Assembly: GCF_013368755.1 (NCBI RefSeq)
Contig: NC_049563.1
Location: 3,100,001-3,164,000 of the forward strand
Direction of reading: 5' to 3'
Length of the DNA stretch: 64,000 bases
Source of the DNA: Talaromyces rugulosus
Lineage: Eukaryota > Ascomycota > Eurotiomycetes > Eurotiales > Trichocomaceae
The translations under genes and the position numbers were made by a program. Below are positions 48,016-58,899 of this stretch, one piece after another (within the stretch, counting starts at the first letter, position 1; each line of letters begins with the position of its first letter). The notes under the pieces are model-generated. The model was given only the letters and a program-made list of their open reading frames with translations. It was not told the origin of the DNA and searched no databases.

Positions 48016-48023
48016 TATAAATA
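48016..48023 (+). promoter_or_regulatory. TATA box of the bicupin gene
   Basis: TATAAATA, about 120 bp upstream of the ATG at 48146, with an inverted CCAAT motif about 60 bp further upstream. Confidence 0.5.
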
Positions 48024-48145
48024 GTGGACGATGGCTGCTCTCATCTGCGAGATTGAGAAGGCATCAATACATACCAGTTGACTAAAAAAAATCAATTGAC
48101 TAAAATTTCTCCTTGGTTTGGGTTATCTGCACTGAATTTCTCGCT

Positions 48146-49755
48146 ATGCCCACACCACAAGTGCCATCCTCTCGGGGGTTTTACCAAGCTCTTTTGTTTC
48201 TAGCACTCACTATTCCCGCGCATATTCATGCCTTGCCAGCATCTCCAAGGTCTACTAACCAGGTGAATGACGAGTCAAGTGGCGGTACCCTGCGAGGGTC
48301 TCTGTCTTTGCAAGGTCAGATTCCCAACGAAGTAGATTCGGCCAACAGCGCTGTAGTTTCTCCCTACGATATGGCACCGGGACAAGACGCAGATGCATCA
48401 CTCGGAATCCCGTTTACCTGGGAAAATACAGACGAGCCGCAGCCAATCCGCGGTTCTTACGGTGCTACAGACCCCGGTCCCCAGACTTATGCCTACTCCA
48501 AGCTCAATCCCGACATTGTCGCGCCGCCGATTTCAGACAAAGGCTCGGTTGATAACCCGAAATGGCCTATGGAGCTGTCTCATAATCGCATCTTGCCCGA
48601 TGGAGCTGGTTGGGCTAGACAGGAGAATACAGATGTTCTCCCCTTGGCGAGTGAAATGGCGGGAGTAGATATGCGACTGGCACCAGGAGCGTATCGCGAG
48701 CTGCATTGGCATTCGGTAAGTCTTGCACCCAAGGCTCTTTGTTGCACAAACGCACTGACGCATAAATAGGCTAGTGAGTGGGCCTATGTACTCAACGGAA
48801 GTGTCCGAGTGCAGGCATTCAATGAAAATGGCCAGGCCTTTGTCGATGATGTCCAGACCGGAGACGTTTGGTTCTTCCCTCCAGGTGTCCCACACTCGCT
48901 CCAAGCGCTGGATCAAGGATGCGAGTTCCTGCTTGTCTTTGATCAAGGAGACTTTGACGACAGCGGCACCGGCATGATCTCGGAGATGTTCCTGCGCACT
49001 CCGAAAGAAGTGCTTTCCAAAAACTTTAACGCGCCCCTCTCCGACTTTGATGACCTTCCGACGGACGAATTGTACATCTTCAACGGCACGCCGGCTCCAA
49101 AACTGAGTGCCCAGAACACCACCGGGCCTGGTGGCGTCGTACAGGGAAACCAGAGCTATACGTATCATCTTTCCAAGCAATCTGCATATGAGGTTCCTGG
49201 GGGGAACATCAAAATTATTGACCCACTCAACTTCCCCCTTGCTTCCATGTTCAGTGCGGCGCTTGTGACTATCGAACCAGGCGCAATGCGCGAGCTCCAC
49301 TGGTAAAAAGCCCCCCCTTTTTCAGTTCTGTCTTGTGACAGCAGCTTTTGAAAGTGGGCGTGTTTCATGTTACTAACTGTGTCAACAGGCACTCCACCAG
49401 CGACGAATGGGGTTTCTTCATTGCCGGCGAGGGCCGTGTTACCGCCTACGAACCCCCTTCCACAGGCGGCACATTCGACTTCCAAGCCGGCGACGTCAGC
49501 TACGTCCCTGCGATGTTTTCCCATTATATCGAAAACACCGGAACCGAGGATATAGTTTTCCTCGAGGTTCTGAAAGCGCCAGAATTCACCGATATTTCCG
49601 TCGGCCAATGGCTCAAGCTGACGCCCGAGCAAATCGTCAAGGATACGCTGCACCTGCCGCAGAGCTTGCTTGATGGGCTTTCGCCAAATAAGCAGTATAT
49701 CGTGCAAGGTGATAAGAATTTGACTGCTTTGGCTGGTGGGTCGGGGACTGCATGA
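48146..49755 (+). CDS. Secreted bicupin, oxalate decarboxylase family
   Basis: Exons 48146-48715, 48770-49302 and 49389-49755 give 489 residues. A signal peptide (LLFLALTIPAHIHALPA) precedes two cupin domains, each with an Mn-binding HWH...E...H set: LHWHSASEWAYV with PHSLQ near 186-240, and LHWHSTSDEWGFF with SHYIE near 367-420. Both introns fall right at the HWH metal sites. Family enzymes split oxalate into formate and CO2, extracellularly in fungi. The lid segment after the first cupin, which in classic decarboxylases is SENST-like and holds the catalytic Glu, here reads FDQGDFDDSGTGMISEMFLR, so classic activity is uncertain. TPKEVLSKNF, the usual segment after the lid, is present. Confidence 0.9.
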
Positions 49756-50165
49756 TTATGATGACGATGACGATGACGATGGTAAGAGTGATGATAGAGG
49801 AACGATCGTTTTACGAACTTTATGAGAATATAGAGTATGTAGAGCGTCTGTGAGAAATATATACATTTTCCTTATCGAAGTTGAAGACTTGATGTTAATG
49901 TTAAGCCTCAAACAAGGTTTTGCCCGATTAAGCATAAATAGTTGAGCTAGCCATATACGGTTAGTACGAGTTCGCGGTCTTCAGTAATTGATTCGTACAG
50001 CTATCACTTTCGCTATTACACTGCAGAATTCTATTCTTTAATATATGCAATATAAATAAACAGTAGAGAAAAATATATCTTATATATAATGAAATATGGT
50101 AAGTTGGGTATTATCTAGTGTATATACTAATACATTCCAATGTCGGACTTCTATTTACATACGTA
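49756..50165. other. Convergent intergenic region with GAT/GAC simple repeat
   Basis: Right after the bicupin stop is a short run of GATGAC units (about 49757-49783). The rest is AT-rich 3' flank of both neighbours. Confidence 0.6.
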
Positions 50166-51668
50166 TCAAGCTTCAGGGAGATTCACCCAGCGAGACAACG
50201 CCTTTTTCAATGCGTCCGCATCCACCTCATCCGTCGACAGCCACGCAACGATGCCATCCGGTCGAACCAGCAAAGCCTTGAATCCAAAGGTCTCCTTTGC
50301 ATTGGATCCTGAATAGTTAACCACCGGTTCCCAAGACTTCACCAACTGTGCAACAGATTCACTACCTGAGAAATCAACAACAAGGAAGTTCCCCTTCTCC
50401 AGCTTGGGCCCTAGCCGCTGTCCATCGTCAAATTCAAAATCGGGAGCGCTACAGCCCACGAGAGAGTGGGCGTCGCCTAGGTCGTAGCGCCGCGAAATCC
50501 CCCAGATATGCTTGGCGAAATAAGTGGCTCCATCGGTCGTACTGATCATAGAACGGATAATTTTACTTATGGCTTTTCCATAAGGGTCTGGACGCAGTGT
50601 GGCTACCTGGCTGCGAGTCCACTCGAGAACCCACTGCCCGTCTGGATACCGTTCGGCGTGGTACGTATCGAGTAAACTAGGAGATGCATGGCCCTTGATG
50701 GTGGCCGCGAGCTTCCACCCGAGATTGATTGCATCGCCCATTCCGGCGTTCATCCCCTGCGCACCTAATGGGGAGTGGATGTGGGCGCTGTCGCCGGCGA
50801 GGAGTATCCGTCCCTTGCGGTACTCCGTGACTATTTTCGCGCGGTCGGTGAAAGTGGTAGCTAAATCCAGCGATTTGACACTGATATCCAATCCTGTTAC
50901 TCGTCGGATCACGGTTTGAAAGTGTTCGCGTGTAATGGGCTGCGAGCGGTCGAAGGTGGTATCAAAATCCACCGCGTAGAAATGTCCCGCTCCAGCGTTT
51001 ATATACATTCCGTTGTCGGTATGGCAGAATCCCTTTGCCAATAGCTCTAGATTTTCCAGCTCGCATTGGACCACGTAGCCAGTGAACTCGGGCTCTGTCC
51101 CTTCAAATGTGAAATTGGCTGCCCTTCGAACGGCGCTGCGACCGCCGTCGCATCCCACAAGCCATTTAGCCTCAAAACACTGATCTCCAGCCCATACTTT
51201 GACACTCTCGCCTTCATCTTTCACCTGGGAGACCTGCATGCCTGTGAGGATTTGAACGCCCAGTGCTTGTGCGCGTTCCAACAACACCGTCTGCATTTGG
51301 TCAAGAGTAGTGGCTCCTCCCTGAAACGTAGGGCCTTGTAACTGGTATTCGAAGCGTGAGAAATCGATATCGTTGGCATTAAGCATAATACCGGCAAAAT
51401 GACCACCAAACTGGAAACCTTCCGTCTTCTCGAAGATGACTGGGCGGGTAGCGTCGAAGACCTTGTCGAGCAACCCGCGGCGATACAATGCCTCGACAGC
51501 ACGACGATGAAGGCCTCGGCGACCCAGCGCTCCCTTTTTCCAGGGCGAATCTAACTGCGCATCTCGTTCCAGGACAAGTACCGAGACGCCTGCTGCCGCC
51601 AGTTCGCTAGCCAGGAAGAGACCTACCGGCCCAGCACCAGCGATAATGACATCGGAGGATTTGTCCAT
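50166..51668 (-). CDS. FAD-dependent aromatic monooxygenase (phenol hydroxylase / PheA-TfdB type)
   Basis: A single exon of 500 residues. The Rossmann motif GAGPVG is at residues 11-16, the DG motif GCDGGRSAVRR near 174, and the second FAD motif AGDSAHIHSPLGAQGMN near 289. The C-terminal 130 residues resemble the thioredoxin-like domain of this group. Such enzymes hydroxylate phenolic rings with NADPH and O2 in the cytosol; some bacterial relatives inactivate rifampicin or work on polyketides. The intronless build and bacterial-looking architecture allow, but do not show, an old horizontal origin. It lies tail-to-tail with the bicupin gene. Confidence 0.9.
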   Translation of the reverse strand: MDKSSDVIIAGAGPVGLFLASELAAAGVSVLVLERDAQLDSPWKKGALGRRGLHRRAVEALYRRGLLDKVFDATRPVIFEKTEGFQFGGHFAGIMLNANDIDFSRFEYQLQGPTFQGGATTLDQMQTVLLERAQALGVQILTGMQVSQVKDEGESVKVWAGDQCFEAKWLVGCDGGRSAVRRAANFTFEGTEPEFTGYVVQCELENLELLAKGFCHTDNGMYINAGAGHFYAVDFDTTFDRSQPITREHFQTVIRRVTGLDISVKSLDLATTFTDRAKIVTEYRKGRILLAGDSAHIHSPLGAQGMNAGMGDAINLGWKLAATIKGHASPSLLDTYHAERYPDGQWVLEWTRSQVATLRPDPYGKAISKIIRSMISTTDGATYFAKHIWGISRRYDLGDAHSLVGCSAPDFEFDDGQRLGPKLEKGNFLVVDFSGSESVAQLVKSWEPVVNYSGSNAKETFGFKALLVRPDGIVAWLSTDEVDADALKKALSRWVNLPEA

Positions 51669-53033
51669 GTTTCTTTGTTTTTAATGACTTTTAATAATAA
51701 GCGTAGGGAAAAGGATTTTGTTTTCATTGACGATGAACTGTTCAATTTTGTCGATACTTTTTGCTGGTTTTTATGTTAGTTATATCGGACTCTACTAGAA
51801 CCCGAGTACCAGCCAAAAATTTTCGGGAACTTGAAGAGTCCGATTACATTCCGCTACGACGTTGCAGCCTACACGGAATTCGTATAGCATTTGAATTAGT
51901 GATTCGTAAGACTCTGAATATAAGTGAGATGTTTGAATACATTTTTTTGTGGCCGCCTGCGCGGATTAGTGTTCTCCCAATGCATGGCCGTACATCGTCC
52001 CTAATCAAAACTCATACTCAGTAGTACTGCACTTTGTGGAGTATAGAATTTTAACTAATGTTTAATATAAGATAAAAAGGTGGCTTATTATTTCTACCTG
52101 CTTCAACTACGGAATTGATTCGTATAAAAGTCTATGTAACCGGGATTGGGCTACATCTACTTTAGGTAGTATTTTGCCAAGTCAGAATAGATCTCCGGCT
52201 TACCCGTATAGCTACATAGCTACTGGCCAAATTATTAAGAGCCAGTTAATTACCATTCAATTACATAAGTTATATTTGAATAGAGGTGATGCTTATAAAT
52301 GTTCTTTGTTTGAGCAGAGTTTTGAAATCCCCGTTAATTTTCTACCAACTGGTGATAAAACTTTAAATATCAAGCTTCAACATCTCTGACTGTTTCAGGC
52401 CCTATTTCTCCATATTTTTCTTACAGGTACAAATTCTGGATTTCATTGGTTACTTCTATGTCTCCTTTTACGGGGTAATTAGTCTGTAGCCAAGAAAATC
52501 AAGGAGATTTTACTCCAAGCTAAACCTTTGGTTTAACTCACACCAACTAGACAAAGAACATATCCATCCCTTTATTACTTACTGCATGTCTCTCCCTTCT
52601 CTATTCGTACAGCCTTGCATAAGTCAAGCGGAGCTATCACATCGGTATGACATCAGACGTGGCCATGTGACCTCGGATTGCATGTCGCACAACAAGTCGA
52701 TGGGCTCAACAGACGAGAACGAGGGTGAGAACTTGACTTTAAAAAAAAAAAAGGACGATTTCTCTTTAATTGTTATCGTCATTGGCCAGCTGACTGGTTG
52801 CAACTTGCCTGTCAAAGCTGTCAAAAGCTCCCGTTAGTCCTGGCTCCTTACTGGCTTATCGATAAGCCCGCCCCGCTCTTTTCTGGAAACCAGGTAAGAC
52901 AAGCAACGCAATACTCGCCGTAAGACAACAACTCCACCTCCACCTCCAATTGTTCCTTTTCCTAGACATCATCTTTAGAAAAAGAAAAAAAAAGGAAGCT
53001 TACAATTCAGAAATTCAAAAGAAGGCATCAAAA
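51669..53033. other. Divergent AT-rich spacer
   Basis: 1.36 kb with no supported gene. It must hold the promoters of the monooxygenase (left) and of the Dabb-like gene (right). A short A/T run is at 52740-52752. Confidence 0.5.
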
Positions 53034-53898
53034 ATGAGCGGCCCACCACCCAAACCCTCCACAGTCACGGAATTCATCTACTTCCGACTCAAACCGTCGG
53101 TCAAGCCGGAAGATGACGGCGGCCAGAACCGCGAGGGCGAGCAGCTACTCGATCTATTCCGCGAAACGATGCTTCAAAGCGGCCATTTGGGGTCTGCTTG
53201 GGGTCGGACTTTGGAGGACGAGAATAATCTTGTCTGGGTAATTGGTATTTGATTTCTCCCGTCGTCTGTGAGGAGGGTTGTTTGTTTGTTATATAAACAA
53301 ACACCTTTTTCTGGACATTCAAAGCAAGTCAAAAACAAGAAAAGAAAGAACAAGAATGTATTAATTCCGTACAGAATGGGCCGATGCCACCAATTCCATC
53401 CAAACAAGCCGTCTCGAACCATTCATCGATAACGCCGGCGACAGCCAGAGCGACCCGACGAAACTTATCACCTTTTTCACATCCCTCAGCCCGCCCATCT
53501 CGACAACGGAGACATTGACCAAGAACCCCGTAACCGAGCTCGCCACCTTTGCAATCCCGGATGACATCGCTGCCAAAAGCCACACCCAGCTCAACATCGA
53601 CCTGAACAACTTCAGGGACGCGCTGGTACACAGAGTGCAGCCGGCAGATATCAAGCCCGTTTCATGGTCCATGGGTCAGGTTGAGCGCCCGACTACGTTC
53701 GACCACCCAGACAGTAGTGCCACGGGTAAAGCGTTTGCGTATTTGTTGGCGGTGGGGTGGCAGTCCAAGGACAAGCATTTAGCTGCGAGGGATACAAAGG
53801 AGTTCAAGGATACCATTGTTCCGCTCAGACAAGTGGCATTGTCGCCTCTCAAAGGACTGGAGATGCGTCATATTACATTCCAGAGAATTGGATTTTGA
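53034..53898 (+). CDS. Dimeric alpha-beta barrel (Dabb-like) protein
   Basis: Exons 53034-53244 and 53375-53898 give 244 residues; the splice rebuilds VWVIEWADATNS. The first half (TVTEFIYFRLKPSVKPED ... LVWVIEWADA) and the second half (AYLLAVGWQSKDKHLAARDT ... MRHITFQRI) each look like one ferredoxin-like alpha/beta unit with a strand-helix-strand order, as in stress-response A/B barrel or ABM-type proteins. No catalytic residues can be named. It is found singly, with no obvious pathway partner. The fold call is an inference from pattern only. Confidence 0.7.
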
Positions 53899-54151
53899 GC
53901 ATGGAGCTGAAACAGCCAAACAAGTCGCTTCGTGGTATGTCACAAACCATGATAGATGTGCAGTAAAAAAAGTTTGAATATTAGTTCTACGCAAATTCCG
54001 GCATGAAGAATAAGAGAGAAATCATCGTAATTAAATAATCCCCATTAGAGTACAAAGGTAAGAATTAAACTCGGCACCAACCAGTAAAGAGCTTTTGTTC
54101 ATCAGTTTCAGCCACACCATGCAAGAAAGGAAAAAGGGTCGGCAGGACAAC

Positions 54152-55692
54152 TTAGATGCGATGTTTCTCGCTCTCTGCATTGGACAATATTAGTACTGCG
54201 GAAATATTAAATAGAGAAAGAAAGCTTACCAAGTCGGGAATAGAGCATATACAGCGCCATCTGGTTGCACTCTTGAGTACCAGTAATGGTGACAAGACGC
54301 TCGTTGCTGTTATCCTGGGGCTCATTGATTTTGATCACACTACCACTAAGATGTCTGATTTCATTGATCTTGGCACCACCCTTACCGATGATAGCGCCGA
54401 CCATGTCGTTAGGAATGTAGATTTGTTGGGTGATGGGCTGGTTTGGAACAACTCCGGCAAGAGGCTGAGCACCAGCATGGGCATGGGGTTGGGCTTGGGG
54501 AGCTCCATAGGGAGCAGGCTGCTGAGGACCTGAGCCGGAATATGGAGCACGAGGAGAGGCGCCATAGTGAAGAGGCGGCTGGGATACAGGAGTCTGCGCA
54601 GAGGGGCCGTGGGAATATGGAACGCCATATGGGCCAGGAAGAGGTCGGTTGGACTGAGGGTAGTGTCTCTTGAACGACTCGGGGTTGCCGTACTGTCCAC
54701 CAGCGGGCTGGGGCACGTATGGTACGACTTGCATACCACCAGGCACAACGCCCGCAGGTCCACCGCTGCGCGTAGCATAAGCAGACGCAGCGGGTCCGCC
54801 GAAACGCTCTGTCAATTGCTCCACGAGGGTGACAGCAACATAGTAGGTTGCAATGTGCACAGCATCAGCAACACCCAGAACCACGAGGGAACGTTCTGTA
54901 GAGAGAGGGAGACAAGCGTCGGAAGCATTCAAACGCGCACCAGAGGCTTCCTGGATTTCACGGATTCGAACACCACCTTTGCCAATAATGGACCCAATCA
55001 AAATGTGAGGAACGAGGAGACGCAGAGGATAGGTCTTGGACTGGGCTGTGGAAGGAGCATCAAGAGGTTCATTGTTAAGGGTGCGGATTATCAAACCAAA
55101 AGCCTGGTAAACAACGGGTCAATTGGTATTCTAGAAACTCTCCTAGTAGCAAATCACAGAGAGAGAAGAAGAAGAAGAAGAAGAAGAAACTCACTTTTGC
55201 GACGGCATCCTGGAGGCCGCTGACAGTCAAAATTCTTTCCACAGCACCACGAGAGTAGTCGCTAACGGTGCACTTGGCGCCAGAAAGACGACGGATCTGG
55301 GAGACATTTTCCCCACCTTTGCCAATACAAGTAGCGGCTTCTGGGCTGGAGATGACGGCGCGAATGTGAATCCAAGAGCTCTCGTCCTGCGAAGCGGGAG
55401 TCTGCGGTTGTTGGGATGTCGCGCGGTCTGCATGCGACGCGGTCGATTGGATGGGCTGGGTGTCGATGATGTCCTTGCCATTGGGCGCGTCGACAACAAC
55501 AGTGTCTCCCTGCGTGTCTCTGGCACCGTTCGTAGCGGACGATTCCGATTCTGATCGTTTGTGGTCATCACTTCGAACCACCTTGTCCAGAGCCGGCCGT
55601 TTCGCTTCGGGCTGGTCATTCGGACCAGAAGGGGAGGAAGGGTCCTCCAGAGGACGCTTGGTCGATGGGAGGGTCGAAGGTGAGGCAGACAT
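54152..55692 (-). CDS. Three-KH-domain RNA-binding protein (PCBP / Pbp2 / Rnc1 type)
   Basis: Minus-strand exons 55195-55692, 54230-55103 and 54152-54174 give 464 residues. Three KH domains show their GKGG loops at about 124-127, 207-210 and 406-409. A Pro/Gly/Gln/Tyr-rich linker of some 120 residues separates KH2 from KH3. The N-terminal 100 residues are acidic-Ser-rich with an EAKRP nuclear-signal-like stretch. The last exon adds only eight residues (ending EKHRI). This is the layout of poly(C)-binding proteins and of yeast Pbp2/Hek2 and fission-yeast Rnc1, which control mRNA stability, localisation or telomeric silencing. Intron 1 starts with a long CTT repeat on the sense strand. Confidence 0.9.
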
Positions 55693-56703
55693 TGTGTCGG
55701 TTGAATGAGTCACCGAGTGATTGGTATTCGCAGCTAGTTAGACTAAAGTCAAGCGGGTAGAGAAGCAGCAAAGAATGCCTGTATTATTCCTGTGTTTTGT
55801 TTTTTAATTGGATCGTTTTATATACACCAGAGGTCCCCAAAGAAAACTTGCTGGTGCTGGAGCTGGAGGTCGATGAGAAGGGGAGTCTGGTGTTGGTGGT
55901 GGTGGTGGAGTTGATGGTTTTTTTGGTTATGTGTCGAGAAGGGGGTGGATTGATTCTTGACTGGACTGGAGTAGCTGGTGGAAGACGGGAGGACTGGAGT
56001 GCTGGAATGGAGTGGGCGATGGCAAAGAAGATGGTGCGGTGAAGAGCGTGAGAGAAGAGGATGGGAAGCGATGTTGGTAGAGGTAGGATGGAAAACAGGG
56101 CCTTTTTTTCCTCCAATGCAGCCTGGGACGATGAAGGTTGAAGGTGAAGATCGCGGTCGGGAATGCGACGACGTGAGGAAGCCGCCAAGCCGCCAAGCCG
56201 CGGTCACGTGCTGCGTCGCGCTCACCGCCTGCACGCGTCACTTTTGACATGTAGTGAATCATTAATGAAATATTATTGCCTATTGATTATGCGCTTTATA
56301 TGTATAGAACGTGGTCTAAACCATCTAAGATGTTACCCAGCAAAACCAAATCAATTGATCCAACACATCTTGAGGTTCTCAGATCCCAGTGTCAATTATA
56401 TATATATGTATAAATTTGGGAGGGAAAAAAAAAAAAAAAAACCTCAAGACAAATATTTGAATGCAGACATATAAATCCAAAGAGAAACTGCCCTTATTGT
56501 CTGTCAATTAACGTCTGCTGCCATGAAAAGATAATCATGAAGTATACCGATCCGCCCAATCAGAAACGCGGCTGGGCGTGGAGGGGCAAAAACCGAGCGA
56601 CCCACTGGCCAGCATCCTGGCTCTGCGGGGAATGGTTGAAATTCTGCATGTGAGGGCGACAAATATAAAAAAAGTCAAAATACGCCGCAGTCAAGGTCCA
56701 AAA
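55693..56703. other. Divergent promoter region KH protein / kelch protein
   Basis: About 1 kb, with GGT-rich and A-rich stretches (A17 near 56426-56442). Long minus frames in 55784-56262 are Ser/Pro/His-rich and probably spurious; they may lie in the KH gene's 5' leader. Confidence 0.5.
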
Positions 56704-58784
56704 ATGGCCAAGAAAGACAAGAAAAAGACGGCCGAACGAAAAGAGCGAGTTGCAGCCAAGCAATCGAAAAAGGCCGACAAAAAGGACAAGAAAAACAAGG
56801 GCAAGGGCCGTGATGCAGACAGCGATGTTGAAGATGTCGATCTGGACGCCGTGCTGGCTGCATACGCCGAGGAGCAGGCCAAGTTCCTCAAGGTGACTGA
56901 AGAACAGTCCGAGGCGCCTACGCCGCGGTCGTCGTCGACCATCGTGGCTTCGCCGTCCAACAGGAACGAATTGCTGGTCTTTGGCGGCGAGAACTTTGAC
57001 GGGACTCTTGCCACGTTTTTCAACAATCTGTATGTCTATCTCATTGACAGGGGCGAGTGGCGAGAGGTCACTAGTCCCAATAGTCCTCTGCCTAGGAGTG
57101 GACATGCATGGTGCCGGGGTGGAAATGCAGGCGGTGTCTATCTGTTTGGAGGCGAGTTTTCGTCTCCTAAACAGGGCACGTTCTATCATTACAACGACTT
57201 TTGGCACCTAGACCCTTCCTCTCGCGAATGGAACCGAATCGAGTCCAAGAAAGGCCCTCCTGCTAGAAGCGGCCACAGAATGACATACTACAAAGTGCGT
57301 CTATCTATCTTTCTTGTTTTTTACCCTAATTCTTGGGTTTGAACTAACGTAAAACACAGAATTATATCATTTTGTTTGGTGGCTTCCAAGACACATCTCA
57401 GCAGACCAAGTATCTCCAAGATCTATGGATCTATGACTGTACAAGATATACTTGGTTCAACCCAGCCCTCCCCCCGGGAACACAAAAACCAGATGCCAGA
57501 TCCTCATTCAGCTTTCTGCCTCATGAGTCAGGTGCTATTTTGTACGGTGGCTACTCCCGTGTAAAGACATCAACAGGAGCCGGCGGAAAGCCAACGAAAG
57601 CCGGTCCGCAGCGAGTAATCCTCAAGCCCATGGTCCATCAAGACACTTGGTTCTTGCGTATCACGCCCCCCGATTCCGACGTTTCAGCTTCAACGGGCCC
57701 CACCATACGCTGGGAACGTCGCAAAAAGCCCACGAATTCACCGAACCCTCCACGAGCGGGTATTACAATGGCATATCATAAAGGCCGAGGCATCATGTTT
57801 GGCGGTGTGCACGATGTAGAGATGAGCGAGGAAGGCATTGACAGCGAGTTTTTTGATACAATGTTTGCCTGGAATCTGGACAGAAACCGTTTCTTTCCGC
57901 TCACACTCCGTCGTCCCAAGGCGGCTGGTAAAAGGCAACAAAATCAGACAATAAAGACCAGAGACAGAAGTAAAGCAGATGAAGAAGAGCTGCTACGCAA
58001 CCTGGCTGCTTTAGAGGCCAAGAAGGGTATCCACCAGGAAGACGACGACGAAATGGACATTGAGACCCCGAAAGTTGAAGAAGGGACAGAGCCGGCGAAA
58101 CCAGCTGTCGTTCGGTTTGAAATGCCGCACCCCCGGTTCAACGCGCAGTTGACGGTGCAAGACGATACGCTGTTCATATTCGGTGGCACTTTTGAAAGAG
58201 GTGACCAAGAGTTTATTTTCAATGATATGTACTCTATTGATCTGGTCAAGCTCGACGGGGTGAAAGAAATCTTCTATAACGAGCCTGCCAATTGGAACAC
58301 ACTACTCGAGGACAGCGAAGACGAAGAAGATGAAGGCGAAGATGAAGAAATGGACGATGACGAAGATGAAGAAGAAGAGGAGGCAATGTCCGTTGACACA
58401 CCATCCGAAGTGCCCACAGATATCACCGTGCCGTCTGTGGTGCGCGATATGGAACAGCTTGACGTCGAAGACACAGAGGCAGAGCCTGTAATCAAAGACG
58501 ACCGGCCACACCCGCGACCCTTTGAAACTCTTCGCGATTTCTTTGCTCGTACGACTACCGAGTGGCAAAACTACCTCATGGAGAAGATGAAACAACGAGG
58601 GGATCCATCAGAAAAGACAATCAAGGAACTCCGAAAAGAGGCTTTTGATCTTGCAGAGGAGAAATGGTGGGATAGTCGCGAGGAGATTATGGCCCTGGAG
58701 GATGAACAGGAGGCTGCTGGTATCGGTGAAGTTGTCAGTATTGCAGACAGAAAAGAAGGCGGCGCCGCCACACGACGAAGATAG
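56704..58784 (+). CDS. Kelch-repeat protein, Kel3/KLHDC4 type
   Basis: Exons 56704-57294 and 57360-58784 give 671 residues. A Lys-rich N-terminal coiled segment (MAKKDKKKTAERKERVAAKQ) is followed by about six kelch blades from residue 90 to 520, recognised by repeated LVFGGE, VYLFGGEF, ILFGGFQD, MFGGVHD and FIFGGTFE cores with RSGH motifs. An acidic run (EDEEDEGEDEEMDDDEDEEE) is near 540. The C-terminus has the family's own tail, LRDFFARTTTEWQNYLMEK and EKWWDSREEIMALEDEQ. This order is typical of yeast Kel3 and human KLHDC4. The molecular role is not well defined. The upstream in-frame codons from 56578 are unlikely to be translated. Confidence 0.9.
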
Positions 58785-58899
58785 ACAGGATGAAATACAA
58801 TATGCTGTTGATTGTTTATTATATTACTACTACTACTGCTATACCCCCCGAAGGAAAAAGTTCATTTAGCCAATAAAATCTCAGTATAATCATACTTCT
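58785..58899. terminator. Short convergent 3' region
   Basis: Only about 115 bp separate the kelch and decarboxylase stop codons. It has ACT repeats near 58825-58840 and AATAAA at 58873-58878 on the plus strand, which could signal 3'-end formation of the kelch transcript. Confidence 0.4.

Noticed and set aside
48533..49300. 255-codon minus frame over the bicupin gene
   Set aside because: Antisense to conserved cupin metal-binding motifs.
53361..53672. Minus frames over the Dabb-like gene
   Set aside because: They are shadows; the plus-strand two-exon model gives a continuous protein with a clean splice.
58302..58595. Phe/Val/Ser-rich minus frames under the kelch gene
   Set aside because: Produced by the acidic GAA/GAT run on the sense strand.
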